Positions 7,319-16,320 of a stretch of DNA of 43,570 bases are shown in pieces. Location: positions 1 through 43,570 of the forward strand of contig JACZKP010000183.1 in the NCBI GenBank assembly GCA_014860005.1, given 5' to 3'. Within the stretch, counting starts at the first letter, position 1. Each line of letters begins with the position of its first letter. The notes under the pieces are model-generated. The model was not told the DNA's origin and did no database searches. It was given only the letters and a program-made list of their open reading frames with translations. Origin of the DNA: Verrucomicrobiota bacterium. GTDB lineage: Bacteria; Verrucomicrobiota; Verrucomicrobiae; Limisphaerales; UBA11358. The position numbers and the translations under genes are program-made.

Positions 7319-8404
7319 ATGGATTTGCGTCCCCACATCGAGCGATTTCGCCGCCGCTTTGCCGAGGTTGAAGCCACGTTGAGCGACCCGAAGCTCTTCG
7401 ACAATCCGCAGCGGGCGCAGGAACTTTCCCGGGAATACGCCCAGCTCAAGGACTTGGTGGCGACCGGGGAGAATTATCTGCACACCCTGGCGCAACTCGA
7501 AGAAAACCGCGGGTTGCTGCAAAGCGAACCGGCGGACTCCGAACTGGCGCAAATGGCCAAGGACGAAATCGCGCGGCTGGAAACGGCGGAACGGCGGCTG
7601 GGTCAGGCGGTGCAGTCCGGTCTGGTGCCTCCGGATCGCAATGATTCGCGCAATACAATCCTGGAAATCCGCGCCGGCGCGGGTGGCCAGGAATCGGCGC
7701 TCTTCGCGGCGGACCTGCATCGAATGTACACCCGCTACGCTGAAGCGCGTGGATGGAAGGTGGAAACCATGGATGCCAGTCCGTCGGACCTCGGCGGTTT
7801 CAAGGAGGTGATTTTCCAGATTTCGGGGAGGGACGTTTTCAAGCGGCTGAAATACGAGAGCGGGGTGCATCGCGTCCAGCGGGTGCCGGCCACCGAAGCC
7901 CAGGGCCGCATTCACACCAGCACCTGCACAGTGGCCGTGCTGCCCGAAGCCGAGGAAGTGGACATCGAAATCAAACCAGAGGAACTCGACATCACCGTTT
8001 GCCGCGCGTCCGGCCCGGGCGGGCAGGGCGTCAACACCACCGATTCCGCCGTGCAGATTCTGCACAAACCAACCGGGCTGATCGTGCGATGTTCGGACGA
8101 GCGCTCGCAATTGAAGAACCGGGCCAAGGCTTTGAAAGTACTGCGCGCCCGCCTGCTGGACGCCCGTGTGGCCGAGGAAAACGCCAAGTATGCCGCACAG
8201 CGCAAGGCGCAGGTGGGCACCGGTGAACGCAACGAACGCATCCGCACCTATAATTTCCCCCAGAACCGCGTGACCGATCATCGCATCGAACTCACGCTCT
8301 ACAACCTGCCGGCGGTGATCGAGGGTGACATTGATCCGGTGATCGAACCGCTGATGGCGGATGATCTGGAGCAGCGCCTGGCGGCGCTTCAGGCGGCACG
8401 CTGA
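7319..8404 (+). CDS. prfA: Peptide chain release factor 1
   Basis: RF1 recognises UAA and UAG stop codons and triggers release of the finished peptide on the ribosome. The 361-residue protein carries the anticodon-like PAT motif at residues 190-192 (RVPATEAQGRIHTSTC) and the GGQ hydrolysis motif at 234-236 (SGPGGQGVNTTDSAV). Its length matches the E. coli protein. The start at 7319 fits homology, but there is no Shine-Dalgarno sequence: the preceding bases are the T-run of a terminator. The stop overlaps the ATG of the LOG-family gene (ATGA), so the two are probably translationally coupled. Confidence 0.97.
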   Translation: MDLRPHIERFRRRFAEVEATLSDPKLFDNPQRAQELSREYAQLKDLVATGENYLHTLAQLEENRGLLQSEPADSELAQMAKDEIARLETAERRLGQAVQSGLVPPDRNDSRNTILEIRAGAGGQESALFAADLHRMYTRYAEARGWKVETMDASPSDLGGFKEVIFQISGRDVFKRLKYESGVHRVQRVPATEAQGRIHTSTCTVAVLPEAEEVDIEIKPEELDITVCRASGPGGQGVNTTDSAVQILHKPTGLIVRCSDERSQLKNRAKALKVLRARLLDARVAEENAKYAAQRKAQVGTGERNERIRTYNFPQNRVTDHRIELTLYNLPAVIEGDIDPVIEPLMADDLEQRLAALQAAR

Positions 8405-8985
8405 TGAAACGGCTGTGTGTCTTTTGCGGTTCGAGCCGGGGGAATTCCGACAGTTTCACGGCTGCCGCCCAGGCGCTTGGCGAAGCGCTGGCCGCACGAA
8501 GCATTGAACTGGTGTTCGGTGGTTCGCACGTCGGCTTGATGGGCGTGGTGGCCGACGCAGTGTTGGCCAAGGGCGGAAAAGTCACCGGGGTGCTGCCGAG
8601 GTTCATGGCGGACAAGGAACTCGCGCACCGAAGGCTCACGCAACTGCATCTCGTGGACACGATGCACGCGCGCAAACAACTCATGGCGGAACTGGCGGAG
8701 GGCTTTATCGCACTGCCGGGCGGCTTTGGTACGTTGGAGGAAATTTTTGAAGCCATCACCTGGCAGCAATTACACCTGCACGCCTGTCCGTGCGGACTGC
8801 TGAATGTGGACGGCTATTTCAATGCGCTGCTGGAATTTCTGCGCGGCTCGGTCGCGGGCGGCTTTGTGCGGCCGGCGCATTTCGATCAATTGATCGTTGC
8901 CGCCTCGCCCGCGGAATTGCTCGCCCGGTTTGCAATGCACCAGCCGGATCGCGCGGAGAAATGGACTTCCCGAAAACTGATTTGA
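8404..8985 (+). CDS. LOG-family protein (TIGR00730 Rossmann fold)
   Basis: This 193-residue protein of the LOG/lysine-decarboxylase-like family includes cytokinin riboside 5'-monophosphate phosphoribohydrolases, which release a base from nucleoside monophosphates. Visible motifs are FCGSSRG at the N-terminus, GGSHVGLMG, MHARKQLM and the signature LPGGFGTLEEIFEAITW. The first glycine motif is GGSHVG where GGGxxG is usual, but the PGGxGTxxE active-site motif is intact. The physiological substrate in bacteria is uncertain. The ATG overlaps the prfA stop, and the 3' end overlaps the start of the HAD gene, so the three genes probably form one transcript. Confidence 0.92.
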   Translation: MKRLCVFCGSSRGNSDSFTAAAQALGEALAARSIELVFGGSHVGLMGVVADAVLAKGGKVTGVLPRFMADKELAHRRLTQLHLVDTMHARKQLMAELAEGFIALPGGFGTLEEIFEAITWQQLHLHACPCGLLNVDGYFNALLEFLRGSVAGGFVRPAHFDQLIVAASPAELLARFAMHQPDRAEKWTSRKLI

Positions 8986-9563
8986 AAACACGCATGAATC
9001 CCCAAGGCCTCATTTTTGACTGTGATGGCACCCTTGCCGACACGATGCCCCTGCACTGGCGCGCCTGGCAGGTGATTGCCGCGCGGCACCGGTTTCACTT
9101 TCCGGAAGACCGCTTTTACTCGCTGGGCGGCGTGCCGTCGCGCGACATCCTCCAGATGTTGAGCCGCGAGCAAGGCGTGCCACTGAACCACCTGGCGGTG
9201 GCGCACGAAAAGGAGGCTGAGTATCTGCCCTTGGTGGCACAGGTCGAACCGATCAACGCCGTAGTCGGCATTGCCCGCGAGAATTTCGGCAAAATTCCCA
9301 TGGCCGTGGCCACCGGCGGGACGCGCAAAATCATCGAGCAGGTGCTAAACCATTTGGGCATCCAGCATCTTTTTCAGACCCTCGTCACCAGCGAGGACGT
9401 GACGCGCCAGAAGCCCGCGCCGGACATTTTTCTTGAAGCCGCCCGCCGCATTGGCGTGCCACCGCAATTCTGCCGCGCCTATGAGGACACGGACCTGGGA
9501 ATGCAGGCGATCCGTGCGGCGGGCATGGAAGCGGTGGATGTGCGGGAGATGTTGACGGCGTGA
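8961..9563 (+). CDS. HAD-superfamily phosphatase (beta-phosphoglucomutase-like)
   Basis: This roughly 200-residue HAD hydrolase shows motif I FDCDGTLADTMPLHWRAW (nucleophile and acid/base Asp), motif II VATGGT, motif III lysine in RQKPAPDIFLEAA, and motif IV YEDTDLGMQAIRAAGM. The helical cap lies between motifs I and II (C1-type). Such enzymes dephosphorylate sugar phosphates or interconvert them; the pattern resembles fructose-1-phosphate/6-phosphogluconate phosphatases, but the substrate cannot be read from sequence. The ATG at 8961 has GGAGA just upstream and overlaps the LOG gene. An internal ATG at 8994 is an alternative. It converges on the permease gene, with 22 bases between the stop codons. 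Confidence 0.9.
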   Translation: MDFPKTDLKTRMNPQGLIFDCDGTLADTMPLHWRAWQVIAARHRFHFPEDRFYSLGGVPSRDILQMLSREQGVPLNHLAVAHEKEAEYLPLVAQVEPINAVVGIARENFGKIPMAVATGGTRKIIEQVLNHLGIQHLFQTLVTSEDVTRQKPAPDIFLEAARRIGVPPQFCRAYEDTDLGMQAIRAAGMEAVDVREMLTA

Positions 9564-9585
9564 TGCGGAAGATACGCTTCGCCCA

Positions 9586-10848
9586 TTACGTCTCACCCGT
9601 TCGCTTCTTCCACACGTAACGGAACATCATCACCCGCAGTGCCGCGGCCAGCGGGATGGCGAGGAGTCCGCCCAGAATGCCGCCCAGCAGTGTCGTGCCG
9701 GCCATGATGGCGACGATGATGACCATGGGATGCAGTCCCACGCGGTCGCCCAGAATCTTCGGCTGAAGCACGTAGCCTTCGATGCCCTGCACCACCGCGA
9801 AGACCCCCAGCACGAGCAACGGATGTTGCCAGTCGCCAAACGTCACCAGGGCGATCAACAACGCCGCGCCGCAGGTTACAATCGCGCCAAGGAACGGAAT
9901 GATGGTTAGCACCATCGCAACGGCGCCGATGAGAAACGCGTAAGGCAGGCCGATGAGGGCAAAACCGATGCCATACAGGATGCCGTCGCAAATCGCCACC
10001 AACACCTGGCCGCGGAAAAAGGCGATCAGATAATCGTTGATGGAGCGGAGCACGAACACGAGTTCCTCCTTGAGGCCGGAATCCCGCAGCGGCAGATAAG
10101 TGGTCCAGTTGTCGGTGATCGCGCGTTTTTCGAGCAGGAAGTAAAAGAGGTAAATCGGAATGAGCGCCAGGCCGGCGATGATGCCAAACAACCCGGTCAG
10201 ACGCGACGCCTGATGCGCCAGCCACCCGCCGACTGCCTTCAACCCGGCCCCCACCCACTCGCTGGCCTTCTGAATGGTTTGTGAGTCCACTTGATCGAAC
10301 AGGGAAGGGCTTGAGGATGTTGGCGCGTTCGGAACCGCCGGTTCGGTCGTTGGCGTTTCCGTGGCATCCGCCGGCGCGTTGGTGATGGCCGGGACAGGAT
10401 CGAATTTCTGAGGCCAACTGATGCCGAAGCGTTGGAGCAAGCTCTGCAACGGGGCGGACGGTTCGTTCATCCAGTCAGTTGTGCGCTTCTGCAGCTTGGC
10501 GACCAGCACGGGTACATTGCTCACGAGTTGCTGGGTTTCCACCACGATTCGCGGCACGATGCTGCTGAACAAGCCAAGCACCAGAAACAATGCAATGAGA
10601 AACACCAGCGCGACGGCCCGAGTCCGTGGCACGCGGCGGCGCTCGAAGAAATCCACCACCGGATCCAGCAAATACGCCAGCACGCCCGCCACGGCCAGTG
10701 GCCAAACCACCGGCGCGAGCACGTTCAACACGCGCCCCAGACCCCAAACAAGGCCCACGACCAGGGCGACGATGATGGCGAGGGACAGACCCGTCAGGGC
10801 AGCCCAGAGCAGGTGGGCTTGCTTCTCAGTTGGAGCTGGAAAGTTCAT
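9586..10848 (-). CDS. AI-2E family transporter (PerM-like permease)
   Basis: This is a 420-residue polytopic membrane protein. Hydrophobic segments lie at about residues 17-38, 43-62 and 80-103, followed by a soluble region and then several further segments in the C-terminal half, with IPIYLFYFLLEKRAI and PYAFLIGAVAMVLTIIPFLG. This is the layout of the AI-2E/PerM family, linked in different species to autoinducer-2 or ion/osmolyte export. An unusual Pro/Thr/Ala-rich linker sits at about 155-190 (NAPADATETPTTEPAVPNAP), making the protein longer than most relatives. It lies downstream of proC on the same strand with a 90-base gap. The substrate is unknown. Confidence 0.9.
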   Translation of the reverse strand: MNFPAPTEKQAHLLWAALTGLSLAIIVALVVGLVWGLGRVLNVLAPVVWPLAVAGVLAYLLDPVVDFFERRRVPRTRAVALVFLIALFLVLGLFSSIVPRIVVETQQLVSNVPVLVAKLQKRTTDWMNEPSAPLQSLLQRFGISWPQKFDPVPAITNAPADATETPTTEPAVPNAPTSSSPSLFDQVDSQTIQKASEWVGAGLKAVGGWLAHQASRLTGLFGIIAGLALIPIYLFYFLLEKRAITDNWTTYLPLRDSGLKEELVFVLRSINDYLIAFFRGQVLVAICDGILYGIGFALIGLPYAFLIGAVAMVLTIIPFLGAIVTCGAALLIALVTFGDWQHPLLVLGVFAVVQGIEGYVLQPKILGDRVGLHPMVIIVAIMAGTTLLGGILGGLLAIPLAAALRVMMFRYVWKKRTGET

Positions 10849-10938
10849 TGGAGCTTGCGGCTGATTCTTCCGGCAATCCGCCAGACAGACAATGGGAATT
10901 TCCGCGGCACTTTGTAATCATTGACCGAATTACCGGCT

Positions 10939-11754
10939 TTAGTTCTGCCCCAATTTGGTGGACTTGTTGGTCGCCGCCCGCACGGCGCTCATCACCGTGC
11001 CGCGCAGTTTGCCTTTCTCAAGTTCGTGCAGACCTTCAATTGTTGTGCCGCCCGGACTGGTAACCATGTCCTTGAGCGCGCCGGGATGCTGACCGGTTTC
11101 CAACACCATCTTCGCCGCACCGAGCACAGTCTGCGCGGCGAGCTTCGTCGCCACGTCGCGTGGCAATCCGGCCGCCACGCCGCCATCGCTCAAGCCTTCG
11201 ATGAATAGATAAACATACGCCGGCCCACTGCCGCTCAATCCGGTGACTGCATCAAGTAGCGGTTCTTTCAGCGGAAATGCCACGCCTACGGCCGAGAACA
11301 GCCGTTGGGTCAAATCACCATCGGCGCGGGTCGCGGATTTGCCGAGTGCAAACCCGGTGGCCGAAGTGCCGACCAGCGCGGGGGTGTTGGGCATGACGCG
11401 GACGACGCGCGCCCGGGGCGGCAGCGCGCTTTCAAGTTTTGCAATCGGCACGCCGGCAGCAATGGAAACCAGCAGATGCCGCGGCGTAAACTGCTCGCGG
11501 ATTTCCGCCAGCACGGCGGCGGTCTGATCCGGTTTCACGGCGAGGATCAACACACCGGCGAGTTCCGCCACCTTGAGGTTCCCGGTCACAATCCGCGCCC
11601 CCGTCTCCTTGCCGAAGGCTTTGCCGGCTGCCGAGGACACATCGCTGCCAAAGACTTGTCGCGGCGTAACCAGTCCCGCGCGGATGAATCCTTTCGCCAG
11701 CGCGGTGGCCATTCTGCCGGTGCCGAGAAATCCAAGCGTTAGCTTTGCTGCCAT
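10939..11754 (-). CDS. proC: Pyrroline-5-carboxylate reductase
   Basis: ProC catalyses the NAD(P)H-dependent last step of proline synthesis. The 271-residue protein has the Rossmann motif LGFLGTGRMATALAKGFIRA, then LILAVKPDQ, VRVMPNTPALVG, and the family signature spanning GLSGSGPAYVYLFIEGLSDG to MVTSPGGTTIEGLHELEKG. The open frame extends 51 codons further upstream without homology, so the ATG at 11754 is chosen. It is transcribed away from the large amidase-like gene and probably together with the AI-2E family permease downstream. Confidence 0.96.
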   Translation of the reverse strand: MAAKLTLGFLGTGRMATALAKGFIRAGLVTPRQVFGSDVSSAAGKAFGKETGARIVTGNLKVAELAGVLILAVKPDQTAAVLAEIREQFTPRHLLVSIAAGVPIAKLESALPPRARVVRVMPNTPALVGTSATGFALGKSATRADGDLTQRLFSAVGVAFPLKEPLLDAVTGLSGSGPAYVYLFIEGLSDGGVAAGLPRDVATKLAAQTVLGAAKMVLETGQHPGALKDMVTSPGGTTIEGLHELEKGKLRGTVMSAVRAATNKSTKLGQN

Positions 11755-11925
11755 GGCGGGGTTGTAACAGGTCGCGAAAAACGGGGAAAGCGAAAAGACC
11801 TTCCGGCCGCAGAACGGCTCTGATTTGTCGTTGGTCCAGGAAAAGCCGTTTGATTCAGCGGAGATTTTGGTTACGGTATGGGCCAGAGAGTCGAGAGTTG
11901 CCACCATTCTGATATTCTGAAGTAA

Positions 11926-14900
11926 ATGTATTCATTGCCTCGTCGTTACCTTGCCAAACTGTTCATTGTTTGTCGCTCCTGTCGTGCCGGATGCCTGCTG
12001 TTCATTGTCTGGTTTTGTCTGGCCGGTCTTTGCAACCGCAGCTTGGCTGTTTCGATCGCGCCGACCCTGTGCGAGTGTACGCCGGACGATCCTCACGCTG
12101 GGAAAGGCCAGCCATCGGGTGATTACTCGTGGATGGATCAGGTGGATGAGGCGGCGATACCGCGCGATGACCCGATAGCGACTCCCGCCGCCGTCGGGCC
12201 GATTGTCCCGGCGACGGGCCAGCCCCTCGGCGCGTTGAGCGGGCGGATCATCTTCCTGTCAGCCGGCCACGGCTGGACGGCGGGGGCGAGCAGTTGGTCG
12301 TTGCAGCGTCCGGTGCTGCTGGAGATGAACGAGGACTACGGCAACCTGGATCAAATGAATTTCTTTGCGGCGTATTGCTTCAATGCCGGCGCCACGGTGG
12401 TGCCGTTCCGTCCGATTGGAAATCAAACCAACGAAGTGGTTCTGGATAACGATGATCCCGGCGTTACATTCGCGGGGATGTGGAGCAACAGCAGCGCGCC
12501 GCTGTATTATGGCAGTCCGGGAGACGTGGCTTATCGGTTCGCCGCGCTCGCCGCCACCGAAACGGCCACGGCAACGTACGTGCCGAATCTGCCAGCCGCC
12601 GGCCTTTACCCGGTCTATACCTGGGTGGCGCACGGCGCAAATCGCACTTTCCAACTCTACCGGGTCCGCCACACGGGCGGCGAATCGCACGTGCGCATTC
12701 CGCATCACATGGTTGGCAACGGCTGGGTTTATCTGGGCTCGTATCATTTCGCCGCTGGCTCGAATCCCCTCAACGGCGCGGTGCTCATCAGCAACCTGCA
12801 ACCCACGCCCAGCGTGGGAAGCGTGGTGATTGCGGACGCCATTCGCTTCGGCAATGGCATGGGAGTTTTCGATCGCGGTTTTGGCAAGTCCACTTATCCA
12901 AGTGAAGAGGAATCTGCCCGTTACTGGGTGCAACGCGGTCTCGGTCAGGGCCAGTCGCCGACACTTTACGATCCCGATTATCCCGGCGCCTCGACGGATG
13001 ACGGCGACGACAACGTGGGCACGCCGCCACGCATGGCGCGGGAGATGAACGCCACAGGGGTAATTTCGAGCATCTACAAGCGGCTGTTGATCAGCTTTCA
13101 CTCGAACGCCGGTGGCGGACGCGGGGTGGTGGGGTTGTGGAATGACAATGCCCTTTTCGCCAACACCGGCACCCCGAATCAATTCCGCCTCGCGCAACTT
13201 CTGGGCGCGGAGATCAACAACGACTTGTCAACCTTCGGCGTGCCCCCACTCGAAGTGGCTTGGAATAACCGCGGTGGGAACGTGACCTTTCGCCGCACGG
13301 ATTTTGCGTTCGGCGAGATTCGCAACGATACATTGGGCGGGGAAATGGATGCCACCATTGTGGAAGTGGCGTTTCACGACAACGACAGCGACGCCCGGTT
13401 GTTGCGCGATCCCAAGGTGCGGAACTGGGTGGCGCGCGCCACTTATCAAGGCGTGGTGCGCTACATGAATGAATTTGACGGCGCGCCACTGACATTTCTA
13501 CCAGAGCCACCGCAAAACCCGCGCGCAATCGCTTCCGGCAGCAATGTGGTGGTTTCCTGGTCGGCCCCCATCGCCCAGAGCGGCAGCGGCAGTGCGACGG
13601 GCTATGTAGTATATCAATCCACCAACGGCTACGGCTTCGGCAACCCGATTGGCGTGAGCGGTGCGACTCTGTCGCTGACATTCAGCAACCTGGCGGCGGA
13701 CACCACGTATTACTTCCGTATCGCGGCCACCAACGCCGGTGGCGAATCCTTTCCCACTGAAACGGTGGCTTGCCGGTTTGCTGCCAATCCGGGTACGACC
13801 AAAGTTCTCGTCGTAAATGCGTTTGATCGTTTCGAACGCTTCACCAACCTGCGGCAGACGCCCGCCGCCCGTAATTATAAACCAGCCGGCCACGATGCGA
13901 ACAGCGGCACGATGGAACGCGTGCTACCCGCCCGGAACAACGCCTTCGATTATGTGGTGACATACGCGAATACGCTCGCATCAAGCGGACATCCGTTCGA
14001 CTCCTGCCAGAACGAAGCCATCATCAACAATCAGGTGGCGCTGGCGGATTATCCGGTCGCTATCTGGGCGTGCGGCAACGAGTCAACGACGGACCGGACC
14101 TTTAACAGCACCGAGCAAATCCGCGTGACAATGTTTCTGGCGGCCGGAGGAAGCTTGTTCGTGTCCGGATCGGACATCGCGTATGATCTCGACCGTCCCT
14201 CCGGCCCCACGACGGCGGATCGCAACTTTCTGCGCAACCAACTCCGTGTTGCGTATGCGAACGACAACTCGGCCAGTTACACGGCCACCCCGGTGAGCGG
14301 GAGCATCTTCGCGGGTCGCGCCAGCGCCACGGTGGACAACGGATCGGGCGGCATCTATTGGGTGCCATCACCGGATGTGCTCCTGCCGAACGGCGCGGGC
14401 ACGCGAGCGGCGCTGAATTACTCCGGCGGCACCGGCGGCGCGGCAGCAATTCAATACGACGGTTCGGCCGGCGGTGGGCGGGTGGTTTGCCTCGGTTTCC
14501 CCTTCGAAACCATCACCAGCGCAACGCGGCGGAGTGAGTACATGGCAAACATTCTCACGTTCCTGAGCACGCCAACGGCCACGAATGTCCCGCCCTCCAT
14601 TCTGACTCCGCCGCAAAGTGTGAACGTGGTCATCGGCTCGAACGCCACGCTCACGGTGGTGGCCGCCGGCACCGCGCCGCTGAGTTATCAATGGCACTTC
14701 AACGGCGCGGACCTCGCGGGCGCTACGGCCAGCAGTCTCAACCGGAACAGCGCGCAGCCCGTTCACTCTGGTCATTATCAGGTCGTGGTGTCCAACGCCT
14801 TTGGCACGATCACCAGTCAGGTCGCCACGCTGGTCGTCACGCTGCCGCCCGCGATTGAGGTGTTGTTCGCGGACAGCTTCGACGTGAACACCGCGGCCAA

Positions 14901-16176
14901 TTGGGTCACGAATCGCTCGACCACGGACACGCGCGTCACGTTCAACTACAATCATGCGGCGGACGGAATTCCCTCCGCGCCCCACGCGACTGGCGGCACC
15001 ACGCGCGCGGTGAAATTTGAAGCCAACCTGACAGCGGGCGCGGCGGCGGCGATCAACGTCTCGCCCGTCGGCCAGAATTTCGCCGGCGATTACCGGCTTC
15101 GATTCGACGCATGGCTCAATGCCAATGGTCCCTTCCCGCTGGGCGGAAACGGTTCGACCGAGCACCTGACAGCGGGACTGGGCACGACAGGCAACCGTGT
15201 GCAATGGACAGCCGCGGGCAGCACGGCGGACGGACACTGGTTTGCCGTGGATGGCGAAGGCCAGGCTTCGGACACTTCGACGACGGCATTGAATGACTTC
15301 GGTGCGTTCAGCGGCACGACGTATCACACCGCGGATTCCGGTGTGTACGCGGCGGGCACTGCGAGCAATTCGCGTGGCAATGGGAACACCTACTATCACG
15401 GCGCGCTTCCCGGCGGCCAGACCGCGCCGGCGCTGCAACAGGCCAATCATCCGCAGCAAACCGGTGCTCTCGCCGCGGGCACGGCGGGTTTCGCCTGGCG
15501 CGATGTAATCATCAGCAAGACGGGCAACACGGTGGAATGGTTTCTGGACGGGTTGAAGATTGCCACCATCAACAACGCCACGTTCACCGCCAACAACATT
15601 TTTATCGGCTACTGGGACTCGTTCAATTCGCTGTCCGATAACGCAGCGTTGAGTTTTGGCTTGGTGGACAACGTGCGGGTGGAACGGTTCGTGACCAACG
15701 CGCCGCCTTACATCACCGGCCAGCCGCAAGACTTGAACGTTCGTGAGGGCACGAATGTGACGTTCACCGTGGTCGCAGGCGGCACAGTGCCGCTGACGTA
15801 TCAATGGCGCTTCAACGGGACGAATCTGCCGGGGGCCACTGCGAGCAGTTTCACGATGAACAATGTTCAGACAGTGGAGGCCGGCTATTACTCCGTTCTC
15901 ATCGCCAACGTGGCCGGCACGGTGGCGAGCTCCACGGCGCTGCTCACGGTGACGGTCCCGCAACCGCTGAAGTTCGAGTTGGTGACATTACTCGAGAATG
16001 ATGAATTGAAACTACTGATCAGCAGCGAGCCGGGAACATTGACGATTCAGTGGTCGAGCAACCTGGTGTTTTGGGAGACACTCACCAACCTGGCGCATCC
16101 CGGCGGGACGATTGAATTCACCGACCCGGTTACGGTCGAGTCGCCCCAGCGGTTCTACCGTGCGTTGATGCCGTAG
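11926..16176 (+). CDS. Giant secreted golvesin/amidase-like multidomain protein
   Basis: This 1,416-residue exported protein has a hydrophobic signal region at about 20-42. It then shows an Amidase_3-like zinc fold split by an insertion: LSAGHGW (His115) and LLISFHSNAGGG (His392), with Glu480 in TIVEVAFHDND, look like metal and catalytic residues of N-acetylmuramoyl-L-alanine amidases. The insert at about 175-312 resembles the golvesin C-terminal beta domain (FQLYRVRHTGGESHVRIPHH, then GSVVIADAIRFGNG). Next come a fibronectin type III domain (about 527-618), a glutamine-amidotransferase-like domain (about 625-885), an Ig domain (890-985), a jelly-roll/LamG-like region (990-1230), a second Ig domain and the C-terminal RFYR tail module. 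It probably cuts or binds cell-wall or extracellular polymer, but activity is inferred. Confidence 0.8.
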   Translation: MYSLPRRYLAKLFIVCRSCRAGCLLFIVWFCLAGLCNRSLAVSIAPTLCECTPDDPHAGKGQPSGDYSWMDQVDEAAIPRDDPIATPAAVGPIVPATGQPLGALSGRIIFLSAGHGWTAGASSWSLQRPVLLEMNEDYGNLDQMNFFAAYCFNAGATVVPFRPIGNQTNEVVLDNDDPGVTFAGMWSNSSAPLYYGSPGDVAYRFAALAATETATATYVPNLPAAGLYPVYTWVAHGANRTFQLYRVRHTGGESHVRIPHHMVGNGWVYLGSYHFAAGSNPLNGAVLISNLQPTPSVGSVVIADAIRFGNGMGVFDRGFGKSTYPSEEESARYWVQRGLGQGQSPTLYDPDYPGASTDDGDDNVGTPPRMAREMNATGVISSIYKRLLISFHSNAGGGRGVVGLWNDNALFANTGTPNQFRLAQLLGAEINNDLSTFGVPPLEVAWNNRGGNVTFRRTDFAFGEIRNDTLGGEMDATIVEVAFHDNDSDARLLRDPKVRNWVARATYQGVVRYMNEFDGAPLTFLPEPPQNPRAIASGSNVVVSWSAPIAQSGSGSATGYVVYQSTNGYGFGNPIGVSGATLSLTFSNLAADTTYYFRIAATNAGGESFPTETVACRFAANPGTTKVLVVNAFDRFERFTNLRQTPAARNYKPAGHDANSGTMERVLPARNNAFDYVVTYANTLASSGHPFDSCQNEAIINNQVALADYPVAIWACGNESTTDRTFNSTEQIRVTMFLAAGGSLFVSGSDIAYDLDRPSGPTTADRNFLRNQLRVAYANDNSASYTATPVSGSIFAGRASATVDNGSGGIYWVPSPDVLLPNGAGTRAALNYSGGTGGAAAIQYDGSAGGGRVVCLGFPFETITSATRRSEYMANILTFLSTPTATNVPPSILTPPQSVNVVIGSNATLTVVAAGTAPLSYQWHFNGADLAGATASSLNRNSAQPVHSGHYQVVVSNAFGTITSQVATLVVTLPPAIEVLFADSFDVNTAANWVTNRSTTDTRVTFNYNHAADGIPSAPHATGGTTRAVKFEANLTAGAAAAINVSPVGQNFAGDYRLRFDAWLNANGPFPLGGNGSTEHLTAGLGTTGNRVQWTAAGSTADGHWFAVDGEGQASDTSTTALNDFGAFSGTTYHTADSGVYAAGTASNSRGNGNTYYHGALPGGQTAPALQQANHPQQTGALAAGTAGFAWRDVIISKTGNTVEWFLDGLKIATINNATFTANNIFIGYWDSFNSLSDNAALSFGLVDNVRVERFVTNAPPYITGQPQDLNVREGTNVTFTVVAGGTVPLTYQWRFNGTNLPGATASSFTMNNVQTVEAGYYSVLIANVAGTVASSTALLTVTVPQPLKFELVTLLENDELKLLISSEPGTLTIQWSSNLVFWETLTNLAHPGGTIEFTDPVTVESPQRFYRALMP

Positions 16177-16320
16177 AGTGGTGCAGCGTTGTTGCAAACT
16201 TCAACGCATGTAGGCGCGAGAATTGAGTTCTTGCCAAGTAGCGCTTTCAGTCAGTGGCACCGATTGCGCGTGCGGCTCTACCGACTTATTTCTTACGGGA
16301 ACGAGCATTGAACATGTCAC

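Noticed and set aside
7043..8281. Long minus-strand open frame of 412 codons opposite prfA
   Set aside because: It is the mirror of a certain gene in GC-rich DNA, is His/Arg/Gly-rich and has no motif; prfA on the plus strand is secure.
14368..15963. Minus-strand open frame of 531 codons inside the giant amidase-like gene
   Set aside because: It is antisense to Ig and jelly-roll coding sequence, strongly Arg/Val/His-biased, with no domain or ribosome binding site.
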